From positions 152,027-216,026 of the forward strand of contig JAWSVC010000012.1 of assembly GCA_033852075.1 (NCBI GenBank): DNA of 64,000 nucleotides, in the 5' to 3' direction. The DNA comes from QZLE01 sp033852075 (GTDB lineage: Bacteria; Pseudomonadota; Gammaproteobacteria; QZLD01). The position numbers and the translations under genes were made by a program. Positions 28,322 through 37,674 of this stretch are shown piece by piece (position 1 is the first letter of the stretch; each line of letters opens with the position of its first letter). The notes below the pieces were generated by a model. The model was given only the letters and a program-made list of their open reading frames with translations, did not search any database and had not been told where the DNA came from.

Positions 28322-31300
28322 ATGTTTAACGAACAAACCGTCACAGAAAACGGAATTATCGACCGCTTAAAAAGTTTAAGCGGTGTCAAATGGAACTTTT
28401 GCCATGGTGAAGTCCTGCCTAAGAAAGCGCAGGACATCTTTGTAGATGAGTGGCTGAAAGATGCGCTTTGTTCATTGAACCCAGATATTGCTAAGCAGCC
28501 GGACTACGCGGATGAAGTCATTTATAAGCTACGCGGTGTAATTTTAGAGTCTCGGCACACAGGTTTGGTAAAAGCCAATGAAAACTTCCATGAATGGTTA
28601 ATGGCTGAGAAGACCTTACCTTTTGGCGAGAACGGCGACCATATCACCATTAACCTGATCGATTTCGACAACATCGAAAACAATCACTTTGTGGTGTCAC
28701 AGCAGGTGCACTATATCGCCGCGACTGAAGTCTATTTTGATATTGTGCTGTATGTAAATGGTTTTCCGCTAGTAGTCGGTGAAGTTAAAACCGCTACCCG
28801 CCCCAGTGTCACCTGGCAAGATGGCGCTGCTGATTTTATGGGCGGTAAAAAACATTACTGGAAAAACGTTGAGCCTTACTTCGTGCCCAATTTACTGTGC
28901 TTTGCCAGTGAAGGAAAAACCTTTGCTTATGGCGCCATCAATGCTCGCGTTAAGGACTGGGGGCCATGGCACCACACTGACCAGCGAGAAGATATATTAC
29001 CTGGCATGGCGTCGGTGCTTGATAGTGCTGAAGGCTTACTAAACCCAAAAACCTTGTTACAGCTGCTCGAATCCTTCGCCTTATTCTCGAGCGTTAAAAC
29101 GGGTAAAGATACACCGCCTAAACGCATTAAAATTTTACCTCGCTATCCACAATTTGAGGCAGCAAAACAAATTGTAGATCGCGTTCGCAACGGCTATCCG
29201 AAAAAAGGCTTGATTTGGCACTTCCAAGGGTCAGGTAAATCCTTACTTATGCTCTATGCGGCAAAAATGTTGCGCGCTGATAATGACTTGAAAAACCCGA
29301 CTGTATTGGTCGTCGTTGACCGCCGTGACTTAGATAGCCAAATCAATGAAACCTTTGGTGGAGCCGATGTTAAAAACTTGGTTAAAGTTCAGAGCTGTAA
29401 AAAGCTGGGTGAATACATCGAGCAAGATAGCCGAGGCATTTTAATCACTACCATCTTTAAATTTAAAGATGTCGAGATAGACGATAGTAATGAAGAAGGC
29501 CTAAACAGCCGCGAGAACATTATTGTTCTAGTGGACGAGGCGCATCGTACACAAGAAGGTGGCCTAGGTGAGAAAATGCGTTGGGCACTACCCAATGCAC
29601 ATTTTTATGGTTTAACCGGCACACCGATTTCTGGCATCGACCGCAATACTTTTAAACTGTTTGGTGCCGAAGATGATCCTGGTCGTTATATGAATCGATA
29701 TAGCTATAAGCAGTCGATTCGTGATGGAGCCACCAACCCAGTCAAGTTTGAGCCTCGCTTAGCAGAGTTACGAGTCGATCGTGACGCTATTAACCAAGAA
29801 TTTGAACAGCTCGCCAAAGACAACAACCTAGACGAAGAAGAAAAAGCGGCACTGTCTAAACGAGCCGGAAAACTCGCAATTATGCTGAAAGCGCCTAAGC
29901 GTATGGAGGCTGTCAGTAATGATATTGTTGAGCACTTTACCAGCCACGTAAAACCCAAAAAGATGAAAGGCATGGTCGTAGTTTACGATCGAGATGCCTG
30001 CGTGCAGATGTATTACCTGCTGGGTAACAAGTTAGGCTTTGATTCTGTTGAAGTTGTCATGAACGTTGATCAGGCGCCGATCAAAGCGACTGAGGGTGAC
30101 AAGAAAAATAAGGTCAATAAAGATTGGCGTAAATGGAAGGAAGAATTAGACCTACCGATAGAAAAATCTGACTTCGAACGCTGGCAAGAAGTTGATGGTG
30201 ATGAGCAAAAGCAAAAAGATTTAATCGAATGCTATAAAGACCCGAATCACCCACTACAGCTCATCATCGTAACGGCCAAGCTGCTAACAGGGTTCGACGC
30301 GCCGATATGCTATTGCATGTACCTCGACAAGCCACTACGCGATCACACGCTGCTGCAGGCAATGTGCCGTACCAATCGTTTGTACGAAACTGATGACACC
30401 CGCAAAACCATGGGCTTGATCATTGATTATCTAGGTGTGTTTGAAAACCTACGTACTGCTTTAGCCTACAACCCAGAAGAAATTGACGGAGTGGTTGAAG
30501 GCATTGAAGCTTTTAAAGAGCTACTGCCGATGCAATTACAGAAATGCTTGGATTTTTTCCCTAATGTCGATCGCACGCTAGAAGGCTTCGAAGGCATTAT
30601 GGCAGCACAAGAGTGCTTACCGACCAATGAAAAACGCGATGAATTTGCTGCAAGCTTTGGTGTGCTTACGAAGTTATGGTCGGCTATTAATCCTGATCCG
30701 TTCTTAAGTCCGTTCAGAAATGATTATAAATGGCTGGCGCAAATCTATGAGTCAGTTCGCCCAGTCGGCCAAACCGGTGCTTTGGTGTGGGCGGCACTCG
30801 GTCCAGAAACCATCAAGATGATTCATGAGCATACCGACATAAATCGAATCCGTGACGACATTGATGAACTGGTAATGGATGAACATGCCATATTCACGCT
30901 TACTGAAAAAGAACAAGAGCAACGCGCTAGAAAACTCGAAATCGACTTAATGGGCCGATTGCGTGGCAGTGGTGACCCTACGTTTGTCGAGCTTGGCGAA
31001 CGATTGGAAAAGCTTAGACAAGACTATGAAGCTGGCGTTATTAAAGCCATCGACTGGTTAAAGGGTCTATTAGATGCCGCAAAAGACACTGTCCAAGCTG
31101 AGCGAGAAACCGGCGATAAAGTCGTTACAGAGGAAGATAACGTCCAGGCACTAACCAAGTTATTTATGGAAACCCGCCCCGATAGCACACCTAAAGTCAT
31201 TCATGATGTGGTTGAACAGATCGACAAAATCGTTAAAGCCACCCGTTTTGACGGTTGGCAGGACTCAAAAAGCGGCCCACGAGAGATACAAAAGGCACTG

Positions 31301-31384
31301 CTAGTAACATTGGCGCAGTTTGGTTTAGGTAAAGACAAGGAACTTTTCGATAAGGCCTACGCCTACATCGAAGAGCATTATTAA
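28322..31384 (+). CDS. hsdR: Type I restriction endonuclease subunit R
   Basis: The 1020-residue protein has an N-terminal PD-(D/E)xK nuclease (DIVLYVNGFPLVVGEVKTAT). SF2 translocase domains follow with Walker A FQGSGKSLLM, VDEAHRTQEG and GLTGTPISG. Motif VI-like QAMCRTNRLY and a C-terminal helical region that docks on the methylase come last. The ATG at 28322 is preferred to an in-frame TTG at 28316, since no ribosome site favours TTG. With HsdM and HsdS it forms the ATP-dependent restriction complex. All visible motifs are intact. Confidence 0.93.
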   Translation: MFNEQTVTENGIIDRLKSLSGVKWNFCHGEVLPKKAQDIFVDEWLKDALCSLNPDIAKQPDYADEVIYKLRGVILESRHTGLVKANENFHEWLMAEKTLPFGENGDHITINLIDFDNIENNHFVVSQQVHYIAATEVYFDIVLYVNGFPLVVGEVKTATRPSVTWQDGAADFMGGKKHYWKNVEPYFVPNLLCFASEGKTFAYGAINARVKDWGPWHHTDQREDILPGMASVLDSAEGLLNPKTLLQLLESFALFSSVKTGKDTPPKRIKILPRYPQFEAAKQIVDRVRNGYPKKGLIWHFQGSGKSLLMLYAAKMLRADNDLKNPTVLVVVDRRDLDSQINETFGGADVKNLVKVQSCKKLGEYIEQDSRGILITTIFKFKDVEIDDSNEEGLNSRENIIVLVDEAHRTQEGGLGEKMRWALPNAHFYGLTGTPISGIDRNTFKLFGAEDDPGRYMNRYSYKQSIRDGATNPVKFEPRLAELRVDRDAINQEFEQLAKDNNLDEEEKAALSKRAGKLAIMLKAPKRMEAVSNDIVEHFTSHVKPKKMKGMVVVYDRDACVQMYYLLGNKLGFDSVEVVMNVDQAPIKATEGDKKNKVNKDWRKWKEELDLPIEKSDFERWQEVDGDEQKQKDLIECYKDPNHPLQLIIVTAKLLTGFDAPICYCMYLDKPLRDHTLLQAMCRTNRLYETDDTRKTMGLIIDYLGVFENLRTALAYNPEEIDGVVEGIEAFKELLPMQLQKCLDFFPNVDRTLEGFEGIMAAQECLPTNEKRDEFAASFGVLTKLWSAINPDPFLSPFRNDYKWLAQIYESVRPVGQTGALVWAALGPETIKMIHEHTDINRIRDDIDELVMDEHAIFTLTEKEQEQRARKLEIDLMGRLRGSGDPTFVELGERLEKLRQDYEAGVIKAIDWLKGLLDAAKDTVQAERETGDKVVTEEDNVQALTKLFMETRPDSTPKVIHDVVEQIDKIVKATRFDGWQDSKSGPREIQKALLVTLAQFGLGKDKELFDKAYAYIEEHY

Positions 31385-31394
31385 AGGAAGTATT

Positions 31395-32204
31395 ATGCCA
31401 TGGACAAATGAGCATTTGGATTGGCTCGTTGACACTGGTGAAGATATAACTACACAGTGTGGAAAGACAGCTAGAATCTTTCGATTTGACCACGATATAA
31501 ACAATCAGGTTGTTATGGCGAAGTGGGCAAAGCATTTTCGCAATCATTACTGCTGTGATAACCAAATTGATATTCTAAAAGCGCCCGGTCAAAGCAAAAC
31601 AGACTACCTTCTTACTATGAAATTTCCCCACGTATCAAATGCTCCAGGACCGAGCATACGAGCTGGGGACTTTGCCGAAATTCTAGTTGCTGACTATTTG
31701 ACTTATTTGCAAGGGTACACTGTGCCAAGGACTCGCTATGATAGAAAAGGCGTTCCTAATGAATCTACAAAGGGATCGGATGTATTAGCTTTTAAAACTT
31801 CTAATAACGATCCCACTAAGGATGAATTACTAGTTTACGAAGTTAAAGCAAAATTGAGTCCCGGACCTAAATCAATGCTACAGGAAGCGATAGATCACTC
31901 TGAAAAAGACTATTTGAGACTTGGAGAATCACTAAATGGTATTAAACAAAGAATGTTCGACCGTCGGGAAATAGAAAGTATCAATCTAGTTAATCGTTTT
32001 CAAGACTCTGTAAATCAGCCATATAAAATTAATTTTGGTGCGGCCGCTGTTTGTTCTAATACGGCTTTTGATAAAGATGTTTTAGCCGAAGCTGATTCTA
32101 GACAGCACCCTTATAGCGAAGACTTAGAGTTAATTGCTTTTCATGGCGAGGAATTAATGTCGCTAGCTCATGCTTTATATGAGAGGGCTGCTAATGAGGT
32201 TTGA
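31395..32204 (+). CDS. HamA-like (DUF1837-type) PD-(D/E)xK nuclease of a Hachiman-like system
   Basis: The 269-residue protein has a nuclease core recognisable by GDFAEILVADYL (Glu95), KGSDVLAF (Asp129) and LLVYEVKAKL (Glu149-x-Lys151). This is the spacing of a PD-(D/E)xK site. The GxFAE...GxD...ExK pattern and the partner helicase gene fit HamA of Hachiman or the related AbpA. In Hachiman, HamA is the effector nuclease held in check by the HamB helicase. The gene starts 10 bases after the hsdR stop and overlaps the helicase gene. The family call is from memory of motif layout, so an independent nuclease-helicase pair remains possible. Confidence 0.6.
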   Translation: MPWTNEHLDWLVDTGEDITTQCGKTARIFRFDHDINNQVVMAKWAKHFRNHYCCDNQIDILKAPGQSKTDYLLTMKFPHVSNAPGPSIRAGDFAEILVADYLTYLQGYTVPRTRYDRKGVPNESTKGSDVLAFKTSNNDPTKDELLVYEVKAKLSPGPKSMLQEAIDHSEKDYLRLGESLNGIKQRMFDRREIESINLVNRFQDSVNQPYKINFGAAAVCSNTAFDKDVLAEADSRQHPYSEDLELIAFHGEELMSLAHALYERAANEV

Positions 32205-35200
32205 GCATTCATCTTCAACGCTGCTTTCAGTTACCAAAGCAAAAGCAAAAATGCATGAACTAGGCATTGAAGAAGAACATCATATTCGCTTACCAAAGAG
32301 TCCTAGCGAATTATTAATAATGACAATAGGGATGTTGGGGGATTTATGTCGTTTGCAGTTGTCAGAAGAAAAGGATAATGAAGCACTTTTAGAAGCTCAA
32401 AAAGAATTACGCAATGTCGCTAGCTACTTCGATTCGCTAATACAGACAAAGCTGGAACCAAACTATGAATACTATCTTTTTCTACTAGGTGCTGCATCAT
32501 ATTACCTTTCGGATATGCCTGGAAGTGCATCCGTCATTTCTAGCAGATTAAAAAAAAGTAGAACAATATTAACCGATACTGGTTTTGAGTTCATTCTTGA
32601 ACAGTTATTAAATACACCTCAAATACCACACCTGACGATTATTAATTTAGAAGCCATTCATTTTGGAAAGTTTGGAACAGCCTCATTTACTAAATATCCA
32701 TCTCCTCCAACAATAGATGATCCGGTTGTAATGAAATTAACTAAATCATTACTAAAGTTTTACCGTTATTCAGATATTCAAGAAGGCCAAAAAGCGAAAG
32801 ACTTTGCTTTAGAATTACGAAACTATGTCCATCAAAATGGTACAGATAGAGAAATCCTCATTTCAGATATTATTGCAGCAATTGTTCATAAGCGAATTGA
32901 TACGTCAGTTGCTATGTTATTGCCAAAATTGAGTGGAATTGAGTTAAATAAATGGATTCCTGCTTTCAATAAAAAATCATTTATTAATGAATTGTGGCCA
33001 GCCCAGAGGTTATTAGGGAAGAATGGCGCTTACAAAGGACGCTCACTCGTTGTTCAAATGCCTACTAGCGCAGGAAAAACTAAATCAGCTGAGCTTATCA
33101 TTCGTTCGGCTTTTTTGGCCAACAGAGCGAAAGTGGCTGTAATTATCGCTCCGTTTCGATCTTTATGTAGGGAAATCAGTGATTCGTTATCAATCGCTTT
33201 CGCTGGTGAAGATATTTTAATTAATCAACTTAATGATGTACCTCAGGTTGATGATTTTGACAAGACACTATTTGCTCAAATATTTGATTATTCCAGCATA
33301 GATAATCCCAATTTAAGTATAGTCGTCAGCACTCCTGAAAAATTTGTATATTTGTTGCGACATAAACCGGAATTAGCAGACCAAATATCATTGGTTATCT
33401 ATGATGAAGGCCATCAGTTTGATACAGGTCAACGCGGCGTAACATATGAACTTTTATTGACTTCGCTTAAACAAAAGCTAAACGCTAATACACAGCACGT
33501 ATTAATTTCTGCTGTCATTTCTAATGCCGAATCAATTGGTCAGTGGCTTTATGCTGAAGAAGGAACCTCTATTAATGGTTCAGAGTGCTTGACTACAGAA
33601 CGAAGCGTAGCTTTTAGCAGCTGGACAACTCAAAGAGGGCAACTTCATTACATTAATCCATTGGAGCCGAACACTGAGGAGTTTTTTGTTCCTAGAGTAC
33701 TTGAAAGGCATAAAATACCCTTGCGTGGCAGAGAAACGGTCCAAAGGTATTTCCCCGATAAATCAGATAAAAGCAGTATTGCTGCTTACTTAGGTATAAA
33801 GCTTTCTCAATTTGGACCCGTAGCAGTTTTCTGCGGAACCAAGAAAACTGTTAATAAAATTTGTAAAACAATTTCTGCCGCAGCGGATCGAATTGATGGC
33901 CTTTACTTACCCGTAAACTCATCATCAAATGAAGAGATAATCAAGATTGCTCAGTTGTCTGCGAAACATTTAGGTGATGCTTCCGAACTAACTAGAGCCA
34001 TATCTCTTGGAGTATTACCTCATAGTGCAAGTGTTCCCAACGGTTTAAGAATATCTGTTGAATACGCAATGGAGCGAGGTCTTGGGAGGTGTGTTGTATG
34101 TACTTCTACTTTGGCTCAAGGTGTAAACCTTCCTATTAAATACCTAATTGTTTCTGGTGTATTTCAGGGGCAAAGCCGTATCTCAACCAGAGATTTTCAC
34201 AATTTGCTTGGGAGAGCAGGGCGATCAGGGAAGCACACTGAGGGAAGTGTCATTTTTACTGATACTGAGCTTTACGATAAAAGGTTAACTACAAAAAGTT
34301 GGCATTGGGAAAATATGCAGGGATTACTGGACCCTGCACAAGCTGAACACTGCTCAAGCAGTTTGTTAAACCTTGTTCAGCCATTTGAAAATACACAATT
34401 TTTTGTAGATCCCATCAAATTTATCCAAGATCCGGATAAATATATACAACTATGCAATAAAGTCCATGCTTCCCGAGATATTTCAGATTTGCTTTTCCAA
34501 ATGGAGCAGCGCAAGGGCTACTTGAAAAACATTGAAAGTTACCTACTGGCTAATTCCCCCTCTGAAAGTGATTTAGAAGCAGAGCAGGTTGATTATTTAT
34601 GTTTTGATTCACTTGCTTATTCATTAGCGAATGAGGACGAGAAAGAGAAACTGCAATCTGTTTTTCATATTGCATCAGCATCAGTAAACAATGTTGATGC
34701 TGTAAAGCGACCTGTTTTTGGTAAAGCATTGCTGGGCGTTAAAGATCTAATGAAAATTGATGTTTGGATCAATACACACGAAGATTTTTTATCTGAGGAA
34801 ATAGCTGAGGAACAATGGCTGGATATCCTGTGGCCACTAGTGATTGATATTATACAGAATATCAAACTCAGCAAATTAATTGGTGAAAGCGCGGACATTA
34901 ATATTGCACGACAATGGATAAGTGGAAAAAGCTATATTGGTATATTGAATCGCGCAAAAGAGCTTGGCTATAAGTTTTTAGCCGGTAGCCAACAAAGAGA
35001 GCTTACGATCGAAAATATTTTGGATATTTGTGATGCATCACTCGGTTATGACCTGATGCTGGTTATTGGGGCTGTGGCAGACCTAATAGAAGGCCACGAA
35101 ATCGTTAGTAAACATGCTGACATAATAAGAAAACTGCAGCGTTCATTAAAGCTTGGCTTGCCAACAAATATCGAACATTGGCTATATTCGGAAGGATTAA

Positions 35201-35358
35201 CTGACAGAGCCATCTGTTCAGACCTAAAGAACCAACTTATAGAATCAGGTTATGATATAAACAAATTTAACCATTCTTTATTCGAAGACATGAGGCATAT
35301 CATCGAACCAACACTGGATAATTACCCTTCAAACTTTTTCAACTCAGTGTACGCTTAA
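32194..35358 (+). CDS. HamB-like SF2 helicase of a Hachiman-like system
   Basis: This 1054-residue SF2 helicase has motif I MPTSAGKTKSAE (Lys295), motif II DEGH at 404-407, and SAVIS as motif III. TLAQGVNLP leads to motif VI LLGRAGRSGKHTEG (about 671-684), the Ski2-like GRAGR form. The first 250 residues and the last 350 are helical and unassigned. The ATG at 32194 is chosen over in-frame ATGs at 32170 and 32179, because GAGAGG sits 7 bases upstream. It overlaps the nuclease gene by 11 bases. HamB-type helicases sense aberrant or phage DNA and release the nuclease. That role is inferred from the family. Confidence 0.65.
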   Translation: MRFEHSSSTLLSVTKAKAKMHELGIEEEHHIRLPKSPSELLIMTIGMLGDLCRLQLSEEKDNEALLEAQKELRNVASYFDSLIQTKLEPNYEYYLFLLGAASYYLSDMPGSASVISSRLKKSRTILTDTGFEFILEQLLNTPQIPHLTIINLEAIHFGKFGTASFTKYPSPPTIDDPVVMKLTKSLLKFYRYSDIQEGQKAKDFALELRNYVHQNGTDREILISDIIAAIVHKRIDTSVAMLLPKLSGIELNKWIPAFNKKSFINELWPAQRLLGKNGAYKGRSLVVQMPTSAGKTKSAELIIRSAFLANRAKVAVIIAPFRSLCREISDSLSIAFAGEDILINQLNDVPQVDDFDKTLFAQIFDYSSIDNPNLSIVVSTPEKFVYLLRHKPELADQISLVIYDEGHQFDTGQRGVTYELLLTSLKQKLNANTQHVLISAVISNAESIGQWLYAEEGTSINGSECLTTERSVAFSSWTTQRGQLHYINPLEPNTEEFFVPRVLERHKIPLRGRETVQRYFPDKSDKSSIAAYLGIKLSQFGPVAVFCGTKKTVNKICKTISAAADRIDGLYLPVNSSSNEEIIKIAQLSAKHLGDASELTRAISLGVLPHSASVPNGLRISVEYAMERGLGRCVVCTSTLAQGVNLPIKYLIVSGVFQGQSRISTRDFHNLLGRAGRSGKHTEGSVIFTDTELYDKRLTTKSWHWENMQGLLDPAQAEHCSSSLLNLVQPFENTQFFVDPIKFIQDPDKYIQLCNKVHASRDISDLLFQMEQRKGYLKNIESYLLANSPSESDLEAEQVDYLCFDSLAYSLANEDEKEKLQSVFHIASASVNNVDAVKRPVFGKALLGVKDLMKIDVWINTHEDFLSEEIAEEQWLDILWPLVIDIIQNIKLSKLIGESADINIARQWISGKSYIGILNRAKELGYKFLAGSQQRELTIENILDICDASLGYDLMLVIGAVADLIEGHEIVSKHADIIRKLQRSLKLGLPTNIEHWLYSEGLTDRAICSDLKNQLIESGYDINKFNHSLFEDMRHIIEPTLDNYPSNFFNSVYA

Positions 35359-35360
35359 TT

Positions 35361-36326
35361 ATGCCTAGTAAGAAAAAGATATATGCCCTTGCAAGAAGCT
35401 ATAGCGACCAATTAGAAACCTTTTCTTCTGAATTAAAGGGAAAGTTTCAATGCCCAGCATGCATGCGTAGTTTTGACGTATTTGAAGGGAATAAAGAGAT
35501 TTCTGCAGCACACATTTTGCCAGAATCTATTGGATATCAACGCTGGACTCTTTTATGTAAAAAATGCAATAACGATTTTGGACGCCATCAAGACAAATGG
35601 TTTGGTGAATATTTGTCTGTATTACTTCAGGAAAAGGGCACCTTTTTCCATACAAAAACAAAGTCAAAATACTTAGAAATAAACGGCAAAAAAGTTTCAG
35701 GAACAATAACTCCTACTGAGGATGATGTAATCCAGATATTTCTTCCAATAGATCGTAATCCACCTGGCAAAGTTGAAGCACTTGAGTTTGGTCCTGAACT
35801 AAACGTTTCATTTTCCCCTGAGGTCGTAAAACATGAACAGGAAATATCAATTGGCTATCTAACTGCTGCATATTTGTTATGGTATGAAGCGCTTGGCTAT
35901 AACTGGGTCTATCAGACTAGTCTAGATATTGTGCGTAAACAAATTACAAATCCTAGAGATAAGGTTTGGGATGATTTCCTTTTATTCGAACTGGAGGGAG
36001 ATAATTTCGTTGATCCCCAAATTGGCCTAATTCAAGGAAACAATGGGGCGTATCCTGCTGCCATTATTTATGATCGGATAGTTATATTCCCCCCTCCAGA
36101 AGGAATTAACATAAAGCCTTACCATAAAAACTCTCAAAGTGGACCTCAAACAAACTTTATAAAAATTCAATTAGGGGTGTTTGATAAACCCGCCGCAGTT
36201 ATGTACGAGGATACCTTTTTTGTATTGCCAAATATGATTAGAAACAAGGAAGGCATTCCAAAATTTGCTTTCAGAATACCATCTGATATCAATCAGCAAC
36301 CACACTGGTTATATAGAACAATTTAA
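35361..36326 (+). CDS. HNH endonuclease coupled to the HamAB-like genes
   Basis: The 321-residue protein has a clear HNH zinc-nuclease at the N-terminus: CPAC (31-34), AAHILPE with His51, and LLCKKCNNDFGRHQ with Cys66/Cys69, Asn70-71 and His76. The remaining 240 residues are a mixed alpha/beta domain that I do not recognise. The start codon is two bases after the helicase stop codon, so it is very likely translated together with the nuclease-helicase pair. An HNH gene is not part of the standard two-gene Hachiman layout as I know it. Confidence 0.75.
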   Translation: MPSKKKIYALARSYSDQLETFSSELKGKFQCPACMRSFDVFEGNKEISAAHILPESIGYQRWTLLCKKCNNDFGRHQDKWFGEYLSVLLQEKGTFFHTKTKSKYLEINGKKVSGTITPTEDDVIQIFLPIDRNPPGKVEALEFGPELNVSFSPEVVKHEQEISIGYLTAAYLLWYEALGYNWVYQTSLDIVRKQITNPRDKVWDDFLLFELEGDNFVDPQIGLIQGNNGAYPAAIIYDRIVIFPPPEGINIKPYHKNSQSGPQTNFIKIQLGVFDKPAAVMYEDTFFVLPNMIRNKEGIPKFAFRIPSDINQQPHWLYRTI

Positions 36327-36534
36327 CAGCAAATATCCTATATACCTAATATTTAATATTTGGTTATAGTTATATCGAGAGTTATTAATGGAATATTGAA
36401 GGCGTTAAAAATACAGATTTTGTTAACCAGAAGTAGACAAGTTCTGAAAATAAAATAGAAGCGATTGAATAGCTTTATCTATAAGTACTACCCTATAATT
36501 TGTAATAGTCTATTTCTTATCAGAGGATATTTAT
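36327..36534. other. AT-rich intergenic region
   Basis: About 200 bases of AT-rich DNA ending the restriction/defence operon. I see no gene, clear terminator or repeat here. AGAGGA just before 36535 is the ribosome site of the next small ORF. Confidence 0.4.
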
Positions 36535-36753
36535 ATGAAATATTATTTTGTTTGCAGAGTTTGTGATGAAAAAATTGATAAGCAGCCTGGCGGGCTTGTT
36601 GTTCAAGGACCTTTTGATACCCGTGAAGAGGCGAAAAATAGAAAGCAGTCACTTCAAAGAGGTATGAAAAATACGGATATATTTCAGGCTGATTCTTATG
36701 ATATAGCCTTAAAAGAAGTCAATGAAAACAAGCATAAATTCCTTCATTTTTAA
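36535..36753 (+). CDS. Small uncharacterised protein
   Basis: A 72-residue ORF with a good ribosome site (AGAGGA, 9 bases before ATG). The N-terminus has a CRVC pair, and a GPFDTREEAKNRKQSL stretch suggests a small beta-alpha fold of the kind that takes a sequence-derived offset. No family name can be given. It is isolated between the defence operon and a convergent GIY-YIG gene. Confidence 0.5.
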   Translation: MKYYFVCRVCDEKIDKQPGGLVVQGPFDTREEAKNRKQSLQRGMKNTDIFQADSYDIALKEVNENKHKFLHF

Positions 36754-36794
36754 GGTATTGGGCATTATTGATATTTGTTGCTGTAGATATTCAC

Positions 36795-37280
36795 CTAGAT
36801 AATATTATCAGCTGGAAATAAATGCCAAAAATTATCATGCTTTTTATTAGCTACAGGAATTGCTCCGTGTATTGTAGCGAATCTTGCAAGTAGCTCTCCT
36901 TCAAGTTCAGCTGAATCATTTCTGACACAACATGTATACATGCAGCCTGCTCCATGGGCAGCTGCGTATTCATAGATTGGGTAATATATACTATTAACTA
37001 TTCGCTCGTTATTTTTAGCGGCAAACATGTGTTTCTTGTGTGTCAAAATAACTCTTTGATGTAGGCTTTTATCGGCTTTGCCAATATAAAAAACATTTGA
37101 CTGATGCCAAGGATAGGTATATGAGGATTTATGCGAATATAAGATATAAACACCTGGTTTTTCAGGCAAACGATCTATATTAGTTAGACTTCCTGCATCT
37201 ATAAATTCATTGCTTCTTTCAATATGACAACCACTTATTGAGTTACGAATTTCATTTAAAAATTTCATAATTGTTTCCAT
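36795..37280 (-). CDS. GIY-YIG nuclease family protein
   Basis: The 161-residue protein shows the GIY-YIG core as PGVYILYSHK, followed by VFYIGKADKSLHQRV (the YIG part and the usual Arg). A conserved-type Glu lies in ELEGELLARF and an Asn in PVANKK. That is a complete set of catalytic positions for a small single-domain nuclease. An in-frame ATG five codons in is an alternative start. It is monocistronic and has no neighbour that explains it. A defence or mobile-element role is possible because of the surrounding genes. Confidence 0.75.
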   Translation of the reverse strand: METIMKFLNEIRNSISGCHIERSNEFIDAGSLTNIDRLPEKPGVYILYSHKSSYTYPWHQSNVFYIGKADKSLHQRVILTHKKHMFAAKNNERIVNSIYYPIYEYAAAHGAGCMYTCCVRNDSAELEGELLARFATIHGAIPVANKKHDNFWHLFPADNII

Positions 37281-37674
37281 TTGCCAGTACTAAAATACAT
37301 ATTCAAGCACCTAATCTTTATAAATTTGATGAAAAATCTAAAAAAAATATCTCATTTTTTTTCTGAATAGTTACTAGTTTGCTAGACGCTTTTTAGTCTT
37401 ATTATAATATCCTTTCTCATACAATATCGGAGAGAACTCTCAATTGGGACCATGCCAGCGTTTCTATCTATAGAATATTTGAATGTAGCTAAATATCACC
37501 TGCCTGGCTACCTTCTTCTTGTGTAGATAATATTTCCCTTAAATTTTGAAGCCCATGTTATTTTTCTCTTCTTTTGGAGTTACCACCTATAACAGCAAAT
37601 TTAATGTGCTTGCAAATATGAGTGCACATCGATGATATAGCTGATCTATTACTATCCAAAAAGAGGACATTGAA
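37281..37674. other. Intergenic region carrying repeat-motif copy A
   Basis: A 394-base AT-rich gap between divergent genes. It holds a short dyad (GAGAG-AA-CTCTC near 37430) and the shared regulatory motif at 37557-37600. No ORF was supported. Confidence 0.5.
37557..37600 (+). promoter_or_regulatory. Shared promoter-like motif, copy A
   Basis: GTTATTTT (37557-37564), 12 bases, GAGTTAC (37577-37583) and AGCAAAT (37594-37600) match the four other copies in the same order and spacing. It lies 74 bases before the start at 37675. This is the least conserved copy (GAGTTACCAC rather than CAGTTACTAC). Confidence 0.6.
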
